Assembly (NCBI GenBank): GCA_013178375.1
Contig: JABLXQ010000006.1
Location: 1 to 64,000 of the forward strand
Direction of reading: 5' to 3'
DNA length: 64,000 nt
Source of the DNA: Gammaproteobacteria bacterium
Lineage (GTDB): Bacteria > Pseudomonadota > Gammaproteobacteria > Pseudomonadales > Ketobacteraceae
Made by a program: the position numbers and the translations under genes. Below, one piece after another: positions 33,018 to 42,110 of the stretch. Position 1 is the stretch's first letter. Each line of letters opens with the position of its first letter. Below the pieces are notes generated by a model. That model saw only the letters and a list, made by a program, of their open reading frames with translations, was not told the origin of the DNA and made no database searches.

Positions 33018-34857
33018 GTTGCGCGCGGTGTTGCTGGCCCTGCTGGCCTGGCTGCTGCCGGCGCTGGCGTCCGCCGATCATGGCAGACACTGGGAACTGC
33101 TGCCGGACACGGGTGAATTCACGGATGTGGTGGCCCTGGACCAGGCCGCCGTGGAATGGGAGGCGTCGCGCTGGCAGGTGCCCAATCTGGGTTTTCAGTC
33201 GCGACCCTGGTGGTTCCGTCTCGACATCGCGCCCGATGAACTGGCACCAGGCCCCTGGCGCCTGTGGCTGCAAAACAGTCTGCTGTCGGACATGACGTTC
33301 GCGGTGCTGGAAGATGGCAAGCTGAAATTCTCCCAGCGCGATGGCCTGTGGCTGCGGCTGGACCAGCGTGCCGCGCCGTTCCGCCAGCCGGCCTTCGCGT
33401 TCACCGTGGAGGCGGGCAAGCATTATCGCATTTACCTGCGCGTGCAGTCGGAAACCGCGCTGCAGGTGCCGGCGCAACTGCAGCCGGAAGATGTTTTCCT
33501 GGCGCAGAAGGAAGCGGGCGATCTGCTGCTGGGACTGTTCCTGGGCGTGCTGGTCGCGATGATGCTGTACAACCTGGCGCTGTATTTCAGCGCGCGGGAA
33601 ACCGGTTTCCTGCTGTATGGCGGCCATGTGCTTGCGCTGCTGTTTTTTATCGTCAGCTGGCAGGGGTTGGGCGCCACCTGGTTCTGGCCCGGGCTGATCG
33701 GATTGCAGAGCAGCAGCATCGCGATTGCCACGTTTCTGGTGATTGGCTTTTCCACCTGGTTCTGCTGCGTGTTCCTGCAGTTGAACCAGGAAAACTTTCC
33801 TTACTACCGGTTGTTCATCGCGATCCGTGTGTTTGCCTTCGGTGGTGTGCTGGTGATGCCGGTGCTGCCAATCCAGTGGGCGGTGGTGAGTTCGTCGGCG
33901 CTGTCGGTGCCGGCGATAGTGCTGGTGGCGCGCTCGCTGTTGCAGCGGGCCGCGTTGCGCGAACGTCCTGCCCGCCTGTTTGCCATGGGCTGGGCGTTGT
34001 ATGTGACCGGCGCTTTCATGATGGGCTTGAACAAGTTCGGTTTCATTGAAGTCACGCCAGCGTCGGAAAACCTGCTGCTGTGGGCGTCGGTGTTCGACAT
34101 GGTGCTGTTGTGCATTGCACTGGGCGATCGCCATATTCTGGATCGCAACCTGCAATTGGCGCGGCAGGCACAGGCGCTGGATCAGGCGGGCCGTGATCTG
34201 GAAGGGTTGCAGCTGCGCGTGCAGCGCGAACAGTCTGCGCGGGCGGCGCTGGCGCAGGATCTGGCGGGACAGGAAAGTTATGGCCGCGAACTGGAACTGC
34301 GCAATCGCGGCCGCCAGCAGGAAATGGTCGAGGTGCAGCGCGGACTGGAGCAGGCCAGTGAGGCCGACAGCCTGACCGGGCTGAAGAACCGCCACTATTT
34401 TGCCGACCGCCTGCAGGAGGAAATCCGCCGCTGCCGTCATTTGGGCACCTGCCTCAGCCTGCTGCTGGTGGATATCGATCGTTTCAGCCAGATCAACGAC
34501 AGCCATGGCCATCTGGCGGGGGACGAATGCCTGCGGCAGACGGCGGAAATCCTGCGTCTGCAACTGAAACGTCCGGCGGATATCCTGTGTCGCACGGGCG
34601 GGGAACAGTTCTGCGTGCTGTTGCCGGACACAAAAGGCGATGGCGCGGTGCAGCTGGCGGAGCAGATGCGCATGAAGGTGGCGGACTGCCCCATGCTGTG
34701 CGCGGGCGTGCGGGTGATGGTGACGGTCAGCGTCGGTGTGTTGCTGTACGATCCTGCCAGCGGTGCGCGCACTGATCAGCTGCTGGATCTGGCGGGACAG
34801 GCGCTGCGGCAGGCCAAGGCCAGTGGCCGCAATTGCGTGAGTCTGGCCGCTGGCTAA
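33010..34857 (+). CDS. 7TMR-DISM diguanylate cyclase
   Basis: This 615-residue paralogue of the preceding protein has the same layout: signal peptide, DISMED2, seven helices, coiled coil (about 380-445), GGDEF from about 450. The cyclase keeps VDIDRFSQINDSHGH and the signature GGEQF at about 530-534. The third residue, the metal ligand, is intact, but the fourth is Gln instead of Glu or Asp. An RxxD inhibitory site (RPAD) lies five residues before it. It should make c-di-GMP with product inhibition, perhaps at altered rate. The start ATGGCTGA overlaps the previous stop, so the two are coupled and may form heterodimers. Confidence 0.92.
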   Translation: MAELRAVLLALLAWLLPALASADHGRHWELLPDTGEFTDVVALDQAAVEWEASRWQVPNLGFQSRPWWFRLDIAPDELAPGPWRLWLQNSLLSDMTFAVLEDGKLKFSQRDGLWLRLDQRAAPFRQPAFAFTVEAGKHYRIYLRVQSETALQVPAQLQPEDVFLAQKEAGDLLLGLFLGVLVAMMLYNLALYFSARETGFLLYGGHVLALLFFIVSWQGLGATWFWPGLIGLQSSSIAIATFLVIGFSTWFCCVFLQLNQENFPYYRLFIAIRVFAFGGVLVMPVLPIQWAVVSSSALSVPAIVLVARSLLQRAALRERPARLFAMGWALYVTGAFMMGLNKFGFIEVTPASENLLLWASVFDMVLLCIALGDRHILDRNLQLARQAQALDQAGRDLEGLQLRVQREQSARAALAQDLAGQESYGRELELRNRGRQQEMVEVQRGLEQASEADSLTGLKNRHYFADRLQEEIRRCRHLGTCLSLLLVDIDRFSQINDSHGHLAGDECLRQTAEILRLQLKRPADILCRTGGEQFCVLLPDTKGDGAVQLAEQMRMKVADCPMLCAGVRVMVTVSVGVLLYDPASGARTDQLLDLAGQALRQAKASGRNCVSLAAG

Positions 34858-34967
34858 GCGCACAGGCGTCAATGCTTTTGCGCATCCGCGCGTGTTGCAG
34901 CATTTTTACGGGCTGGATTCGTGCGATATTAATACGATACCCGCCGATTGGTGAAATGGAGGTTGCC

Positions 34968-36104
34968 ATGCCTGTTCGAACATTGCTGTCACTGCTTGCG
35001 CTGCTGGTTTGTGCCTGTAATCAGGCGCCGCCGCCGGTTGCTGCCATCCCTGAAGTGGGCGTGCAGAATCCGCAGCGGCGGGCAGTGGAGGTGGAGCGCG
35101 ATTTTATCGGCGAGGTGAAGGCCACCGAAGAAGCGGAGATCCGTTCCAAGGTCACCGGTCGCGTGGTGTCGGTGGAATTCCAGGAAGGCACGCTGGTGAC
35201 GATGAACCAGCCGCTGTTCCGCATCGACAGCGACAGCCTGAAATCGGCAGTGGATGAAGCGGTGGCGGAAGTGGCGCGGGCCAGGGCCAATCTGGATCAG
35301 GCACAGGCCGACGCCGCCCGCTACAAGAGTCTGGTGAGCAAGGGCACCATTTCCCGTCAGCAGTACGACGATGCTGTCAGCAAGCAGGCGCAGGCCGTGG
35401 CAACGCATGCGGCGGCCAACGCCAAGCTGGATCAGGCCCGCACCCAGTTGCGGGAATCCGCGATTCTTTCCCCCTATGACGGCCGCATTGGCCGCGCCCA
35501 GGTCAACGTCGGTGCGCTGGTGATGGCCAACCAGACGCTGCTCGCCACTGTTTCCACCATCGCCACCGCGCGGGTGGATTTCGCTCTCAGCGAGCGCGAA
35601 TACATCCGCATGATGCAGGACCGCTTGCAGGAGCAGCAGACCTACGAAGAAATCCGGGTGAAACTGTTGCTGGCGGAAGGCAGCCTGTATCCCGAGATCG
35701 GCCGCATCACCTTTTCCGACCGCGCCATTTCTGCCGATACCGGCACCTTTGCCGTGTCGGCCACGTTTCCCAATCCCCACGAATGGCTGCGGCCCGGCAT
35801 GTTTGCCCGGGTGCGGGTGCGGGTGGCCACAGTGCCGGATGCGATGCTGATTCCGCAGCGGGCGGTGCAGGAAGTGCTGGATAAAACCTTTGTCAGTGTG
35901 GTGGACGCCGATGGCAAGGTGGAACGGCGCGCAGTGGTGCTGGGTTCGAATTACGGCGATGAAGTGGTGGTGAAGGATGGCTTGAAAGATCAGGATCAGG
36001 TGATCGTGGAGGGCCACCACAAGGTGCGTCCCGGCGCGCAGGTGAAGGCGGTGCCGCTGGCAGCGCCAGTTGTCGAAGCCGCTGCCACGCCTGCGAACGG
36101 TTGA
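34968..36104 (+). CDS. RND efflux periplasmic adaptor lipoprotein (MFP family)
   Basis: This 378-residue protein has a lipoprotein signal ending LVCAC (Cys17 lipidated). Then come a biotinyl-lipoyl-like and beta-barrel core, with a coiled-coil hairpin around residues 85-165 ([20 protein letters not shown]). This is the AcrA/MexA layout. GGAGG precedes the ATG. It bridges the inner-membrane pump encoded 10 bp downstream to an outer-membrane channel. No TolC/OprM-type gene is here, so the channel is likely shared and encoded elsewhere. No repressor gene is adjacent. Confidence 0.93.
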   Translation: MPVRTLLSLLALLVCACNQAPPPVAAIPEVGVQNPQRRAVEVERDFIGEVKATEEAEIRSKVTGRVVSVEFQEGTLVTMNQPLFRIDSDSLKSAVDEAVAEVARARANLDQAQADAARYKSLVSKGTISRQQYDDAVSKQAQAVATHAAANAKLDQARTQLRESAILSPYDGRIGRAQVNVGALVMANQTLLATVSTIATARVDFALSEREYIRMMQDRLQEQQTYEEIRVKLLLAEGSLYPEIGRITFSDRAISADTGTFAVSATFPNPHEWLRPGMFARVRVRVATVPDAMLIPQRAVQEVLDKTFVSVVDADGKVERRAVVLGSNYGDEVVVKDGLKDQDQVIVEGHHKVRPGAQVKAVPLAAPVVEAAATPANG

Positions 36105-36114
36105 GGGCAGAATC

Positions 36115-39100
36115 ATGGCGCGCTTCTTCATCGACCGGCCGGTGTTTGCCATCGTGCTTTCTCTGTTCATCACGCTCAGCGGTCTGCTGGCATTGGCGGT
36201 ACTGCCCATCGCCCAGTATCCCCGTATCACACTGCCCACGATCAATGTGTCCACCCAGTACATCGGCGCCAGCGCGGATGTAGTGCGTGAAAGCGTGGCG
36301 CAAGTGGTGGAAGACAAGGTGAACGGCGTGGAAGGCATGCTGTACATGGATTCGCAATCCACCGGCAATGGTCTGTATTCGCTGAACGTCACCTTCGGTC
36401 TGGACAAGGATGCGGACATGGCGTCGGTGTTGACGCAGAACCGCGTGACCACCGCCACGCCGTCGTTGCCGTCGGAAGTGAATCAGGTGGGCGTGACATT
36501 GCGCAAGCAGACGCCGGACGTGCTGATGTATTACGCGTTGCATTCCCCGGCTGGCACCTACGATCCGCTGTTCCTGAAAAATTACGGCAGCATTTACGTC
36601 ACCGATGTGTTGAAGCGCATTCCCGGCGTGGGCAACGTCAGCGAATACGGCAGCGATTTTGGTTTGCGCATCTGGCTTGATCCCACCCGCATGTCGAAGC
36701 AGAGCATCACGGTGAACGATATTCTGCAGGCGGTGAAGGAGCAGAACATCCAGGTGCCGGCGGGCACGCTGGGCCAGTATCCGGCGCCGCCCCACCAGGT
36801 GTTCCAGTATTCGGTGCTGGTGCAGGGCCGGCTGGTGGCGGCGGAAGAATTCTGCGCGGTGATTCTGAAAAGCGGTGGCGCCGGTCAGTTCGTGCGGATT
36901 CGCGACGTGGCGCGCTGCGAACTGGGGGCGAAGGATTATCTGTATTTCGGCAGCTTCAATGGCAAGCCCGCCGCCATCTACGCCATCAACCTGACACCGG
37001 ATGCCAACGCGCTGGATGTGGCGGAAAAAATCCGTGCGGAGATGGAACAGCTGGGACGGAATTTTCCGCCGGACCTGGCGCTGGAAATCGTCACCGACAA
37101 TACGCTGTTCGTCACCGAATCCATGACTGAAGTGCTGCACACGCTGTTCGAAGCCATGGCGCTGGTGCTGATCGTGGTGACGCTGTTTTTGCAAAGCTGG
37201 CGTGCCACCCTGATTCCGATGCTGGCGGTGCCGGTGAGCCTGATTGGCACCCTGGCACTGTTCGTGGCGCTGGGTTTTTCCATCAACACGCTGACGCTGT
37301 TTGCGCTGGTGCTGGCCATCGGCATCGTGGTGGACGACGCCATTGTGGTGGTGGAGGCAGTGGAATATCACATGAAAGTGAACAAGCTTTCTGCCCATGA
37401 TGCGACGGTGCGGGCGATGCAGGAAGTGTCGGGGCCAGTGGTGGCGATTGCACTGGTGCTGTGCGCGGTGTTCGTGCCTGTGGCGTTGCTGGGCGGGATT
37501 TCCGGCGTGATGTTCCGCCAGTTCGGTTTGACCGTGGCGGTGTCGGTGCTGCTGTCGGCGGTCGTGGCGTTGACGTTGACACCCGCGTTGTGCGCTCTGT
37601 TGCTGCGGCCTCATACCGATCATCCGCACGGCGAACACCCTCATGGCATGCTGGCGCGTTTCTTTGCTGCATTCAACAACGGTTTCGACTGGCTTAACGC
37701 GCGCTATGGCAATGGTGTGACGATGGCCCTGCGCCGCAGCCTGCTGATGATGCTGACGCTGGTGGCGCTGGTGCTGGCTACCGCCGAACTGTTCCGCCAG
37801 GTGCCCACCACCTTCGTGCCGAACGAGGATCAGGGTTATTTCCTGGCGTCGGTGCAATTGCCGGAAGCGTCCACCCTGGCCCGCACCAACGCCGTGATGG
37901 CACAGGTGGAAACGGTGGCGCGATCGATTCCCGGTGTGGAGAAAACCCTCGGCATCAGCGGCGTGAATTTATTGCAGGGCACACCGCAGTCCCACGCCGG
38001 TTTGCTGGTGGTGCGGCTGAAGCAGTGGGGCGAGCGCACCACGGACGAAACTTCATTGCGCACCATCATGCAGACCTTCAATCGCGACGTGCAGGCGGTG
38101 AAGGAAGCGCAGGTGATGCCGTTCAATCCGCCGCCCATTCCGGGCCTGTCCTCCACCGGCGGTTTCAGTCTGATGCTGCAGGACAAGGGCGGGCGTGGCG
38201 CAGCGGCATTGCAGCAGGTGGCAGATGATTTCGTGGCGGCGGCGCGGCAGCGGCCGGAAATCGGCATGGCGTTTTCAAAGCTGCAATCCAGCACGCCGTC
38301 GGTGCGGCTGGAAGTCGATCGCGACAAGGCCAAGCAACTGGGCGTGTCGTTGTCGGATCTGTTCGCCACCTTGCAGACCATGCTGGGCGGTACCCAGATC
38401 AACGATTTTTCCCGCTTCGGTCGTACCTACAAGGTCACCATGCAGGCCGCCAGCGAATTCCGCGCCGACACCGGTGCGCTGAATCTGCTGTACGTGCGCG
38501 GCGCCGGTGGTTCCATGGTGCCGCTGTCCACGCTGGTGAGCTGGGAAAAAACCGGCGCGCCGCAAGTATTGAAACGTTTCAACGGCTATCTGGCGGCGGA
38601 AATCGGCGGCAATCCCGCGCCCGGTTACTGCTCCGGCGAGGCGCTGGCAGCGCTGGCAGAACTGGCGGCGCAACTGCCGGACGGTTACGGTTTCGAATGG
38701 GCGGGCCTGTCGCGCCAGGAGCAGGAAACCGCCGGCCAGACCTTGCCGATTCTGGCATTGGCGGTACTGGTGGTGTTCCTGTTTCTGGCGGCACTGTATG
38801 AAAGCTGGGCCGTGCCGTTCGCGGTGCTGCTGGCGCTGCCGCTGGGTGTGTTCGGTGCCATGCTGGCGCTCTGGATCACTGGCGCGCCCGGTTCCGTGTA
38901 CACCCAGATTGGTTTGATTCTGGTGATCGGGCTGGCGGCGAAGAACGCGATCCTGATCGTGGAATTCGCCAAGATGAAACGGGAGGAGGGTGCCAGCATC
39001 CGCGATGCGGCGATCGAGGCAGCGCGTCAGCGTCTGCGGCCGATCCTGATGACATCGCTGGCGTTCATTCTGGGGGTGGTACCGCTGATCCTGGCCACTG

Positions 39101-39255
39101 GCGCCGGAGCGGCGTCGCGCGTCACGTTGGGGTTGGCGGTTTTTGGCGGCATGCTGATGGCGACGGTACTGGCGATTTTCATGGTGCCGGTGTTGTATGC
39201 GCTGATCCAGCAACTGGCGGAGCGCTGGAGTGGGGGCGATACCACGTCGGGTTGA
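36115..39255 (+). CDS. RND multidrug efflux permease (AcrB/HAE1 type)
   Basis: This 1046-residue protein is a complete RND pump. It has the N-terminal [14 protein letters not shown], two sets of six membrane helices around large porter domains, and the proton-relay Asp407-Asp408 in [10 protein letters not shown], at the same numbers as in AcrB. A conserved Lys lies near residue 943 ([11 protein letters not shown]). The start at 36115 is supported by GAGGGCAG; an in-frame ATG 45 bases upstream overlaps the adaptor gene. It exports hydrophobic compounds from the periplasm. The substrate is unknown. Confidence 0.95.
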   Translation: MARFFIDRPVFAIVLSLFITLSGLLALAVLPIAQYPRITLPTINVSTQYIGASADVVRESVAQVVEDKVNGVEGMLYMDSQSTGNGLYSLNVTFGLDKDADMASVLTQNRVTTATPSLPSEVNQVGVTLRKQTPDVLMYYALHSPAGTYDPLFLKNYGSIYVTDVLKRIPGVGNVSEYGSDFGLRIWLDPTRMSKQSITVNDILQAVKEQNIQVPAGTLGQYPAPPHQVFQYSVLVQGRLVAAEEFCAVILKSGGAGQFVRIRDVARCELGAKDYLYFGSFNGKPAAIYAINLTPDANALDVAEKIRAEMEQLGRNFPPDLALEIVTDNTLFVTESMTEVLHTLFEAMALVLIVVTLFLQSWRATLIPMLAVPVSLIGTLALFVALGFSINTLTLFALVLAIGIVVDDAIVVVEAVEYHMKVNKLSAHDATVRAMQEVSGPVVAIALVLCAVFVPVALLGGISGVMFRQFGLTVAVSVLLSAVVALTLTPALCALLLRPHTDHPHGEHPHGMLARFFAAFNNGFDWLNARYGNGVTMALRRSLLMMLTLVALVLATAELFRQVPTTFVPNEDQGYFLASVQLPEASTLARTNAVMAQVETVARSIPGVEKTLGISGVNLLQGTPQSHAGLLVVRLKQWGERTTDETSLRTIMQTFNRDVQAVKEAQVMPFNPPPIPGLSSTGGFSLMLQDKGGRGAAALQQVADDFVAAARQRPEIGMAFSKLQSSTPSVRLEVDRDKAKQLGVSLSDLFATLQTMLGGTQINDFSRFGRTYKVTMQAASEFRADTGALNLLYVRGAGGSMVPLSTLVSWEKTGAPQVLKRFNGYLAAEIGGNPAPGYCSGEALAALAELAAQLPDGYGFEWAGLSRQEQETAGQTLPILALAVLVVFLFLAALYESWAVPFAVLLALPLGVFGAMLALWITGAPGSVYTQIGLILVIGLAAKNAILIVEFAKMKREEGASIRDAAIEAARQRLRPILMTSLAFILGVVPLILATGAGAASRVTLGLAVFGGMLMATVLAIFMVPVLYALIQQLAERWSGGDTTSG

Positions 39256-39268
39256 GGTGAGTGACGTG

Positions 39269-40042
39269 TCAGATGCCGGGGTTGTCGGCGTCGAGCACCT
39301 GCTGTTCGACGATAGAGCGCAACTGTGTGGCCTGATGCTGATCGCGCAGGATAATGGCGTTGAATCCGGCGTGAGCCGGAATACCATCGGGGCGACTGGT
39401 GACCAGAAAAGCAGGGATGAACTGGTTGCGGGTCTGCGATGTGCGCAAGGCAGATATCAGTGCAACACCATTGAGTTCGCGCAGTTCACGGCCGACGATG
39501 ATGAAGTCGAACGGTTCCCGCAACAGGTGTTCCAGCGCTGTCAGCCCGTTGTCCGCGACCAGCAGCTGTACCGGAAGGGCACTCAGAACCTGCTGGTAGA
39601 AATGGCTCATTGCTGCCGATGATTCCGCAATGAGGCCGGCCTTGCGGCTGGCCAGGGATTGTTGGCGCAGCCGGTCGAGATTGGTTTCAATGGTGGTGAA
39701 CGAGGGCCTAGCCTGACGGGCTTCGGTTTCCGCCTGTCGCAGCAGATCTGCACAGGCCAGCGCACGCACAACGGATGGGCGAGTCATCTGATGTGAAGGC
39801 TGGATTTCCGTCAGCAGATTTTCCAGGTGGTGGCAGATGGCGGTGATGATGCCCAGACCGTGGGTGCCACCGGAACCCTTCAGGCTGTGCACGTGGCGGA
39901 ATAGCGCTTCGAATTTATCCTGATCCCAGTTTTTTTCGATGGCAAGAATCAACGCTTCGAGCTGATCGCAGCGCTCTGGCACGGCGTCCAGAAAGTCAGC
40001 GCGGAGCGCGACCAGCATGGACTGGACATCATGATGGCTCAT
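39269..40042 (-). CDS. Hpt domain protein with degenerate receiver
   Basis: This 257-residue protein has an N-terminal Hpt domain with phospho-acceptor His52 in HVHSLKGSGG and a C-terminal receiver-like domain (about 150-255). In the receiver the phosphorylation Asp is replaced (FIIVGRELRELNG, Gly where Asp is expected) and only one of the acidic pair remains. Phosphate would therefore pass through His52 only. The start overlaps the upstream GGDEF gene by 4 bp (ATGA). It closes a five-gene operon and probably shuttles phosphate between the kinases, the lone receiver and the GGDEF protein. Confidence 0.85.
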   Translation of the reverse strand: MSHHDVQSMLVALRADFLDAVPERCDQLEALILAIEKNWDQDKFEALFRHVHSLKGSGGTHGLGIITAICHHLENLLTEIQPSHQMTRPSVVRALACADLLRQAETEARQARPSFTTIETNLDRLRQQSLASRKAGLIAESSAAMSHFYQQVLSALPVQLLVADNGLTALEHLLREPFDFIIVGRELRELNGVALISALRTSQTRNQFIPAFLVTSRPDGIPAHAGFNAIILRDQHQATQLRSIVEQQVLDADNPGI

Positions 40043-41706
40043 GTGTCCGGCCCGACATCCGGCGCGCTTTTCTGGGCAACACAGATCTTGTTGCGACCAC
40101 CAGCCTTGGCCTGATAGAGCGCGGCATCGGCCGCTGACAGCAGCTCCTGGCCGCAGGCGTCCAGACTGGCCACACCCGCCGACAGGGTGCAGCTGAATTC
40201 GTCGCCACTGCGGCCAAACTGGATGGTGGCAAAGCGTTGGCGGACATCGTTCAGCAGGTGTTCGGCATCCGCATTACTGCATTCGGGCAACACGATCAGG
40301 AATTCTTCGCCCCCGTAGCGGCCGATGATGTCGGACTGGCGCAGGCGTTGACGCAACAGGTTGGCGGTGGCGGTAATGACCACGTCGCCGGTGGCGTGGC
40401 CATGGGTATCGTTCACCTTTTTGAAGTGGTCGATATCGACGATGGCAACGCTGAGCGGACGCCCACTGCGTGCGGCACGTTTCATCTCAATGCTGGCCGC
40501 TTCCTTGATGCTGGCATGACGCAGCAGCCCGGTGAGGCTATCGCGGGTGATCAGCGTATCGATCTGCCGGCCCCGGTCGATCCGGGCGCGCACCAGGGCA
40601 ACCAGGCTTGCATCGGCAATGGGCTTGGTAATGAAGTCGTCGGCACCCCGCCGCAGTGCCTCAATCTGCAGGTCCAGATTGGTTTCGGCTGAAAGGTAAA
40701 TGATCGGCAGGCTGGTCCAACGCTCGTGCTGGCGGATGACGCCGGCCAGTTCCGGACCGGAATGCTCCGGCATGTACAGGTCCATCAGCACCAGTTCAGG
40801 GTTGAATGCGGCGAGTTTGGCGATCAGGTCGCGTGGTTGTTGCAGGATGTCGGCTTCCATCCCGGCCGCCAGCAGGGTCAACCGGTAGTGATCTGCCAGC
40901 GTGGTGTCATCGTCGACGATCAGTACGCGTAGTTTGGGCGAGCGGCGCTGTGCCACCAGTTGCGCCATCCGGTTGATCAACCGGGGTACTTCCAGCGGTT
41001 TGGGAAAGAAATCGTCGGCACCGATGCGGACGGCGCGCGCCCGGCTGTCAAAGTCGTTGCTGTTGGCCAGAATCAGGATGGGACATTTGATGGCGCTGAA
41101 CCCGATACGCAATCTGGCTTCGGCCTCTCGCGGATACTCACCGCTTTCCGGCGGCAGTTCCAGCAGCAGGATTTCCGGCAGGCTTGTGTTGGCGGCCGCG
41201 CGGGCGTCTTTGAGTGAATGAAAGCAACGTACGTCATAGCCGAAGGACTGCAATTGCCGTTGCAGGTCGTGGGCCAATGCCGTGTCCGGTTCCACCAACC
41301 ATAACGGCAGAGAGTCTGTATGAGGGACCGGGCTGTCCGCTGGAGCCAAATTCGTGTTGTTTACGGCAGGATCGGGTGCAACCGAAAGCCCGGGCAGAGC
41401 GGCAATGGCGTCGATAAATGCTTGATAGTCGCCTGGCGCTGGCCGTGTGGCTGCATCTTCCTGCCATGCCTTGGCGCGCTGTTCCAGCCGGCGGCATTCG
41501 GTACTGAGTGCGGTCAGACCGAAGGTGCCGCTCGAACCCACAATGCTGTGCAGGCGGAAATGGAGTTCCTTCAGGGTAGCGTGATCCTCGGTACTATTTG
41601 TCAGCCGCCGAGCCAGATCAGCAACGATCGCCAGCTCCCCCGGGAGACGAGACAGGTAGTCTTGCCGCAGGCTGGCAAGCCGTTCGATCAGGTTAGCGGA
41701 TGGCAT
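40039..41706 (-). CDS. Hpt-REC-REC-GGDEF response regulator (diguanylate cyclase)
   Basis: This 555-residue protein has four domains. Residues 1-105 are Hpt-like, with candidate His53 in LHSIVGSSGTFG. A first receiver (about 125-245) is degenerate at its acidic residues. A second receiver (about 258-375) is canonical, with VLIVDDD and VLMDLYMP. A GGDEF domain (about 385-545) carries GRYGGEEF and an RQSD inhibitory site five residues earlier. It should make c-di-GMP when the second receiver is phosphorylated. It lies 14 bp after the lone receiver gene in the same operon. Having Hpt and receiver on one chain suggests intramolecular relay. Confidence 0.92.
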   Translation of the reverse strand: MPSANLIERLASLRQDYLSRLPGELAIVADLARRLTNSTEDHATLKELHFRLHSIVGSSGTFGLTALSTECRRLEQRAKAWQEDAATRPAPGDYQAFIDAIAALPGLSVAPDPAVNNTNLAPADSPVPHTDSLPLWLVEPDTALAHDLQRQLQSFGYDVRCFHSLKDARAAANTSLPEILLLELPPESGEYPREAEARLRIGFSAIKCPILILANSNDFDSRARAVRIGADDFFPKPLEVPRLINRMAQLVAQRRSPKLRVLIVDDDTTLADHYRLTLLAAGMEADILQQPRDLIAKLAAFNPELVLMDLYMPEHSGPELAGVIRQHERWTSLPIIYLSAETNLDLQIEALRRGADDFITKPIADASLVALVRARIDRGRQIDTLITRDSLTGLLRHASIKEAASIEMKRAARSGRPLSVAIVDIDHFKKVNDTHGHATGDVVITATANLLRQRLRQSDIIGRYGGEEFLIVLPECSNADAEHLLNDVRQRFATIQFGRSGDEFSCTLSAGVASLDACGQELLSAADAALYQAKAGGRNKICVAQKSAPDVGPDT

Positions 41707-41720
41707 GGCTGGTCACTCAT

Positions 41721-42110
41721 CTAGTCTGGGTTCTGCTGGCGCCAGATGTCCTGCACCTTGCTGGCCAGTGTCATGGGGTCGAATGGCTTGGCAATGACTC
41801 CGCAGGCACCGAGGGATAGATAATGACTGACTTCATTGGGTTGCACCTTGGCGGTCATGAACACCACGGGCACCGACTGCAACGCAGACAGCTGCCGCAA
41901 GGCCTTCAACGTGGTTGGTCCATCCATGCCAGGCATCATGACATCCAGCAGGATCAGTTCCGGGCAGTAATCAGGTGCTTCCCGCAGTGCTTCTTCGCCT
42001 GATGAGCAGATTTTGACGGCGAATCCTCCCACGACTTCCAGTGCGAGGCTGGCCACTGCCTGAATGTCCGGCTCATCCTCGATATAAAGAATTCGTTGCA
42101 AAGAGTTCAT
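41721..42110 (-). CDS. Stand-alone response regulator receiver
   Basis: This 129-residue CheY-like receiver has the acidic pair in YIEDEPD, phosphorylation Asp in LILLDVMMPGMDG, the Thr switch (VVFMTAK) and IAKPF. All key residues are intact. It has no output domain, so it should act as a phosphate carrier or a protein-binding switch. The start overlaps the stop of the upstream CHASE histidine kinase by 4 bp, and the GGDEF gene follows after 14 bp, placing it centrally in the phosphorelay operon. Confidence 0.93.
   Translation of the reverse strand: MNSLQRILYIEDEPDIQAVASLALEVVGGFAVKICSSGEEALREAPDYCPELILLDVMMPGMDGPTTLKALRQLSALQSVPVVFMTAKVQPNEVSHYLSLGACGVIAKPFDPMTLASKVQDIWRQQNPD

Noticed and set aside
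32860-34872. 670-codon minus-strand frame opposite the second DISM cyclase
   Set aside because: The plus-strand protein has clear domains. The antisense product is His/Gln/Arg-rich without motifs, typical of high-GC shadow frames.
35893-37857. 654-codon minus-strand frame opposite the RND permease
   Set aside because: The plus strand encodes an intact AcrB-type pump; the antisense product is low-complexity His/Gln/Arg sequence.
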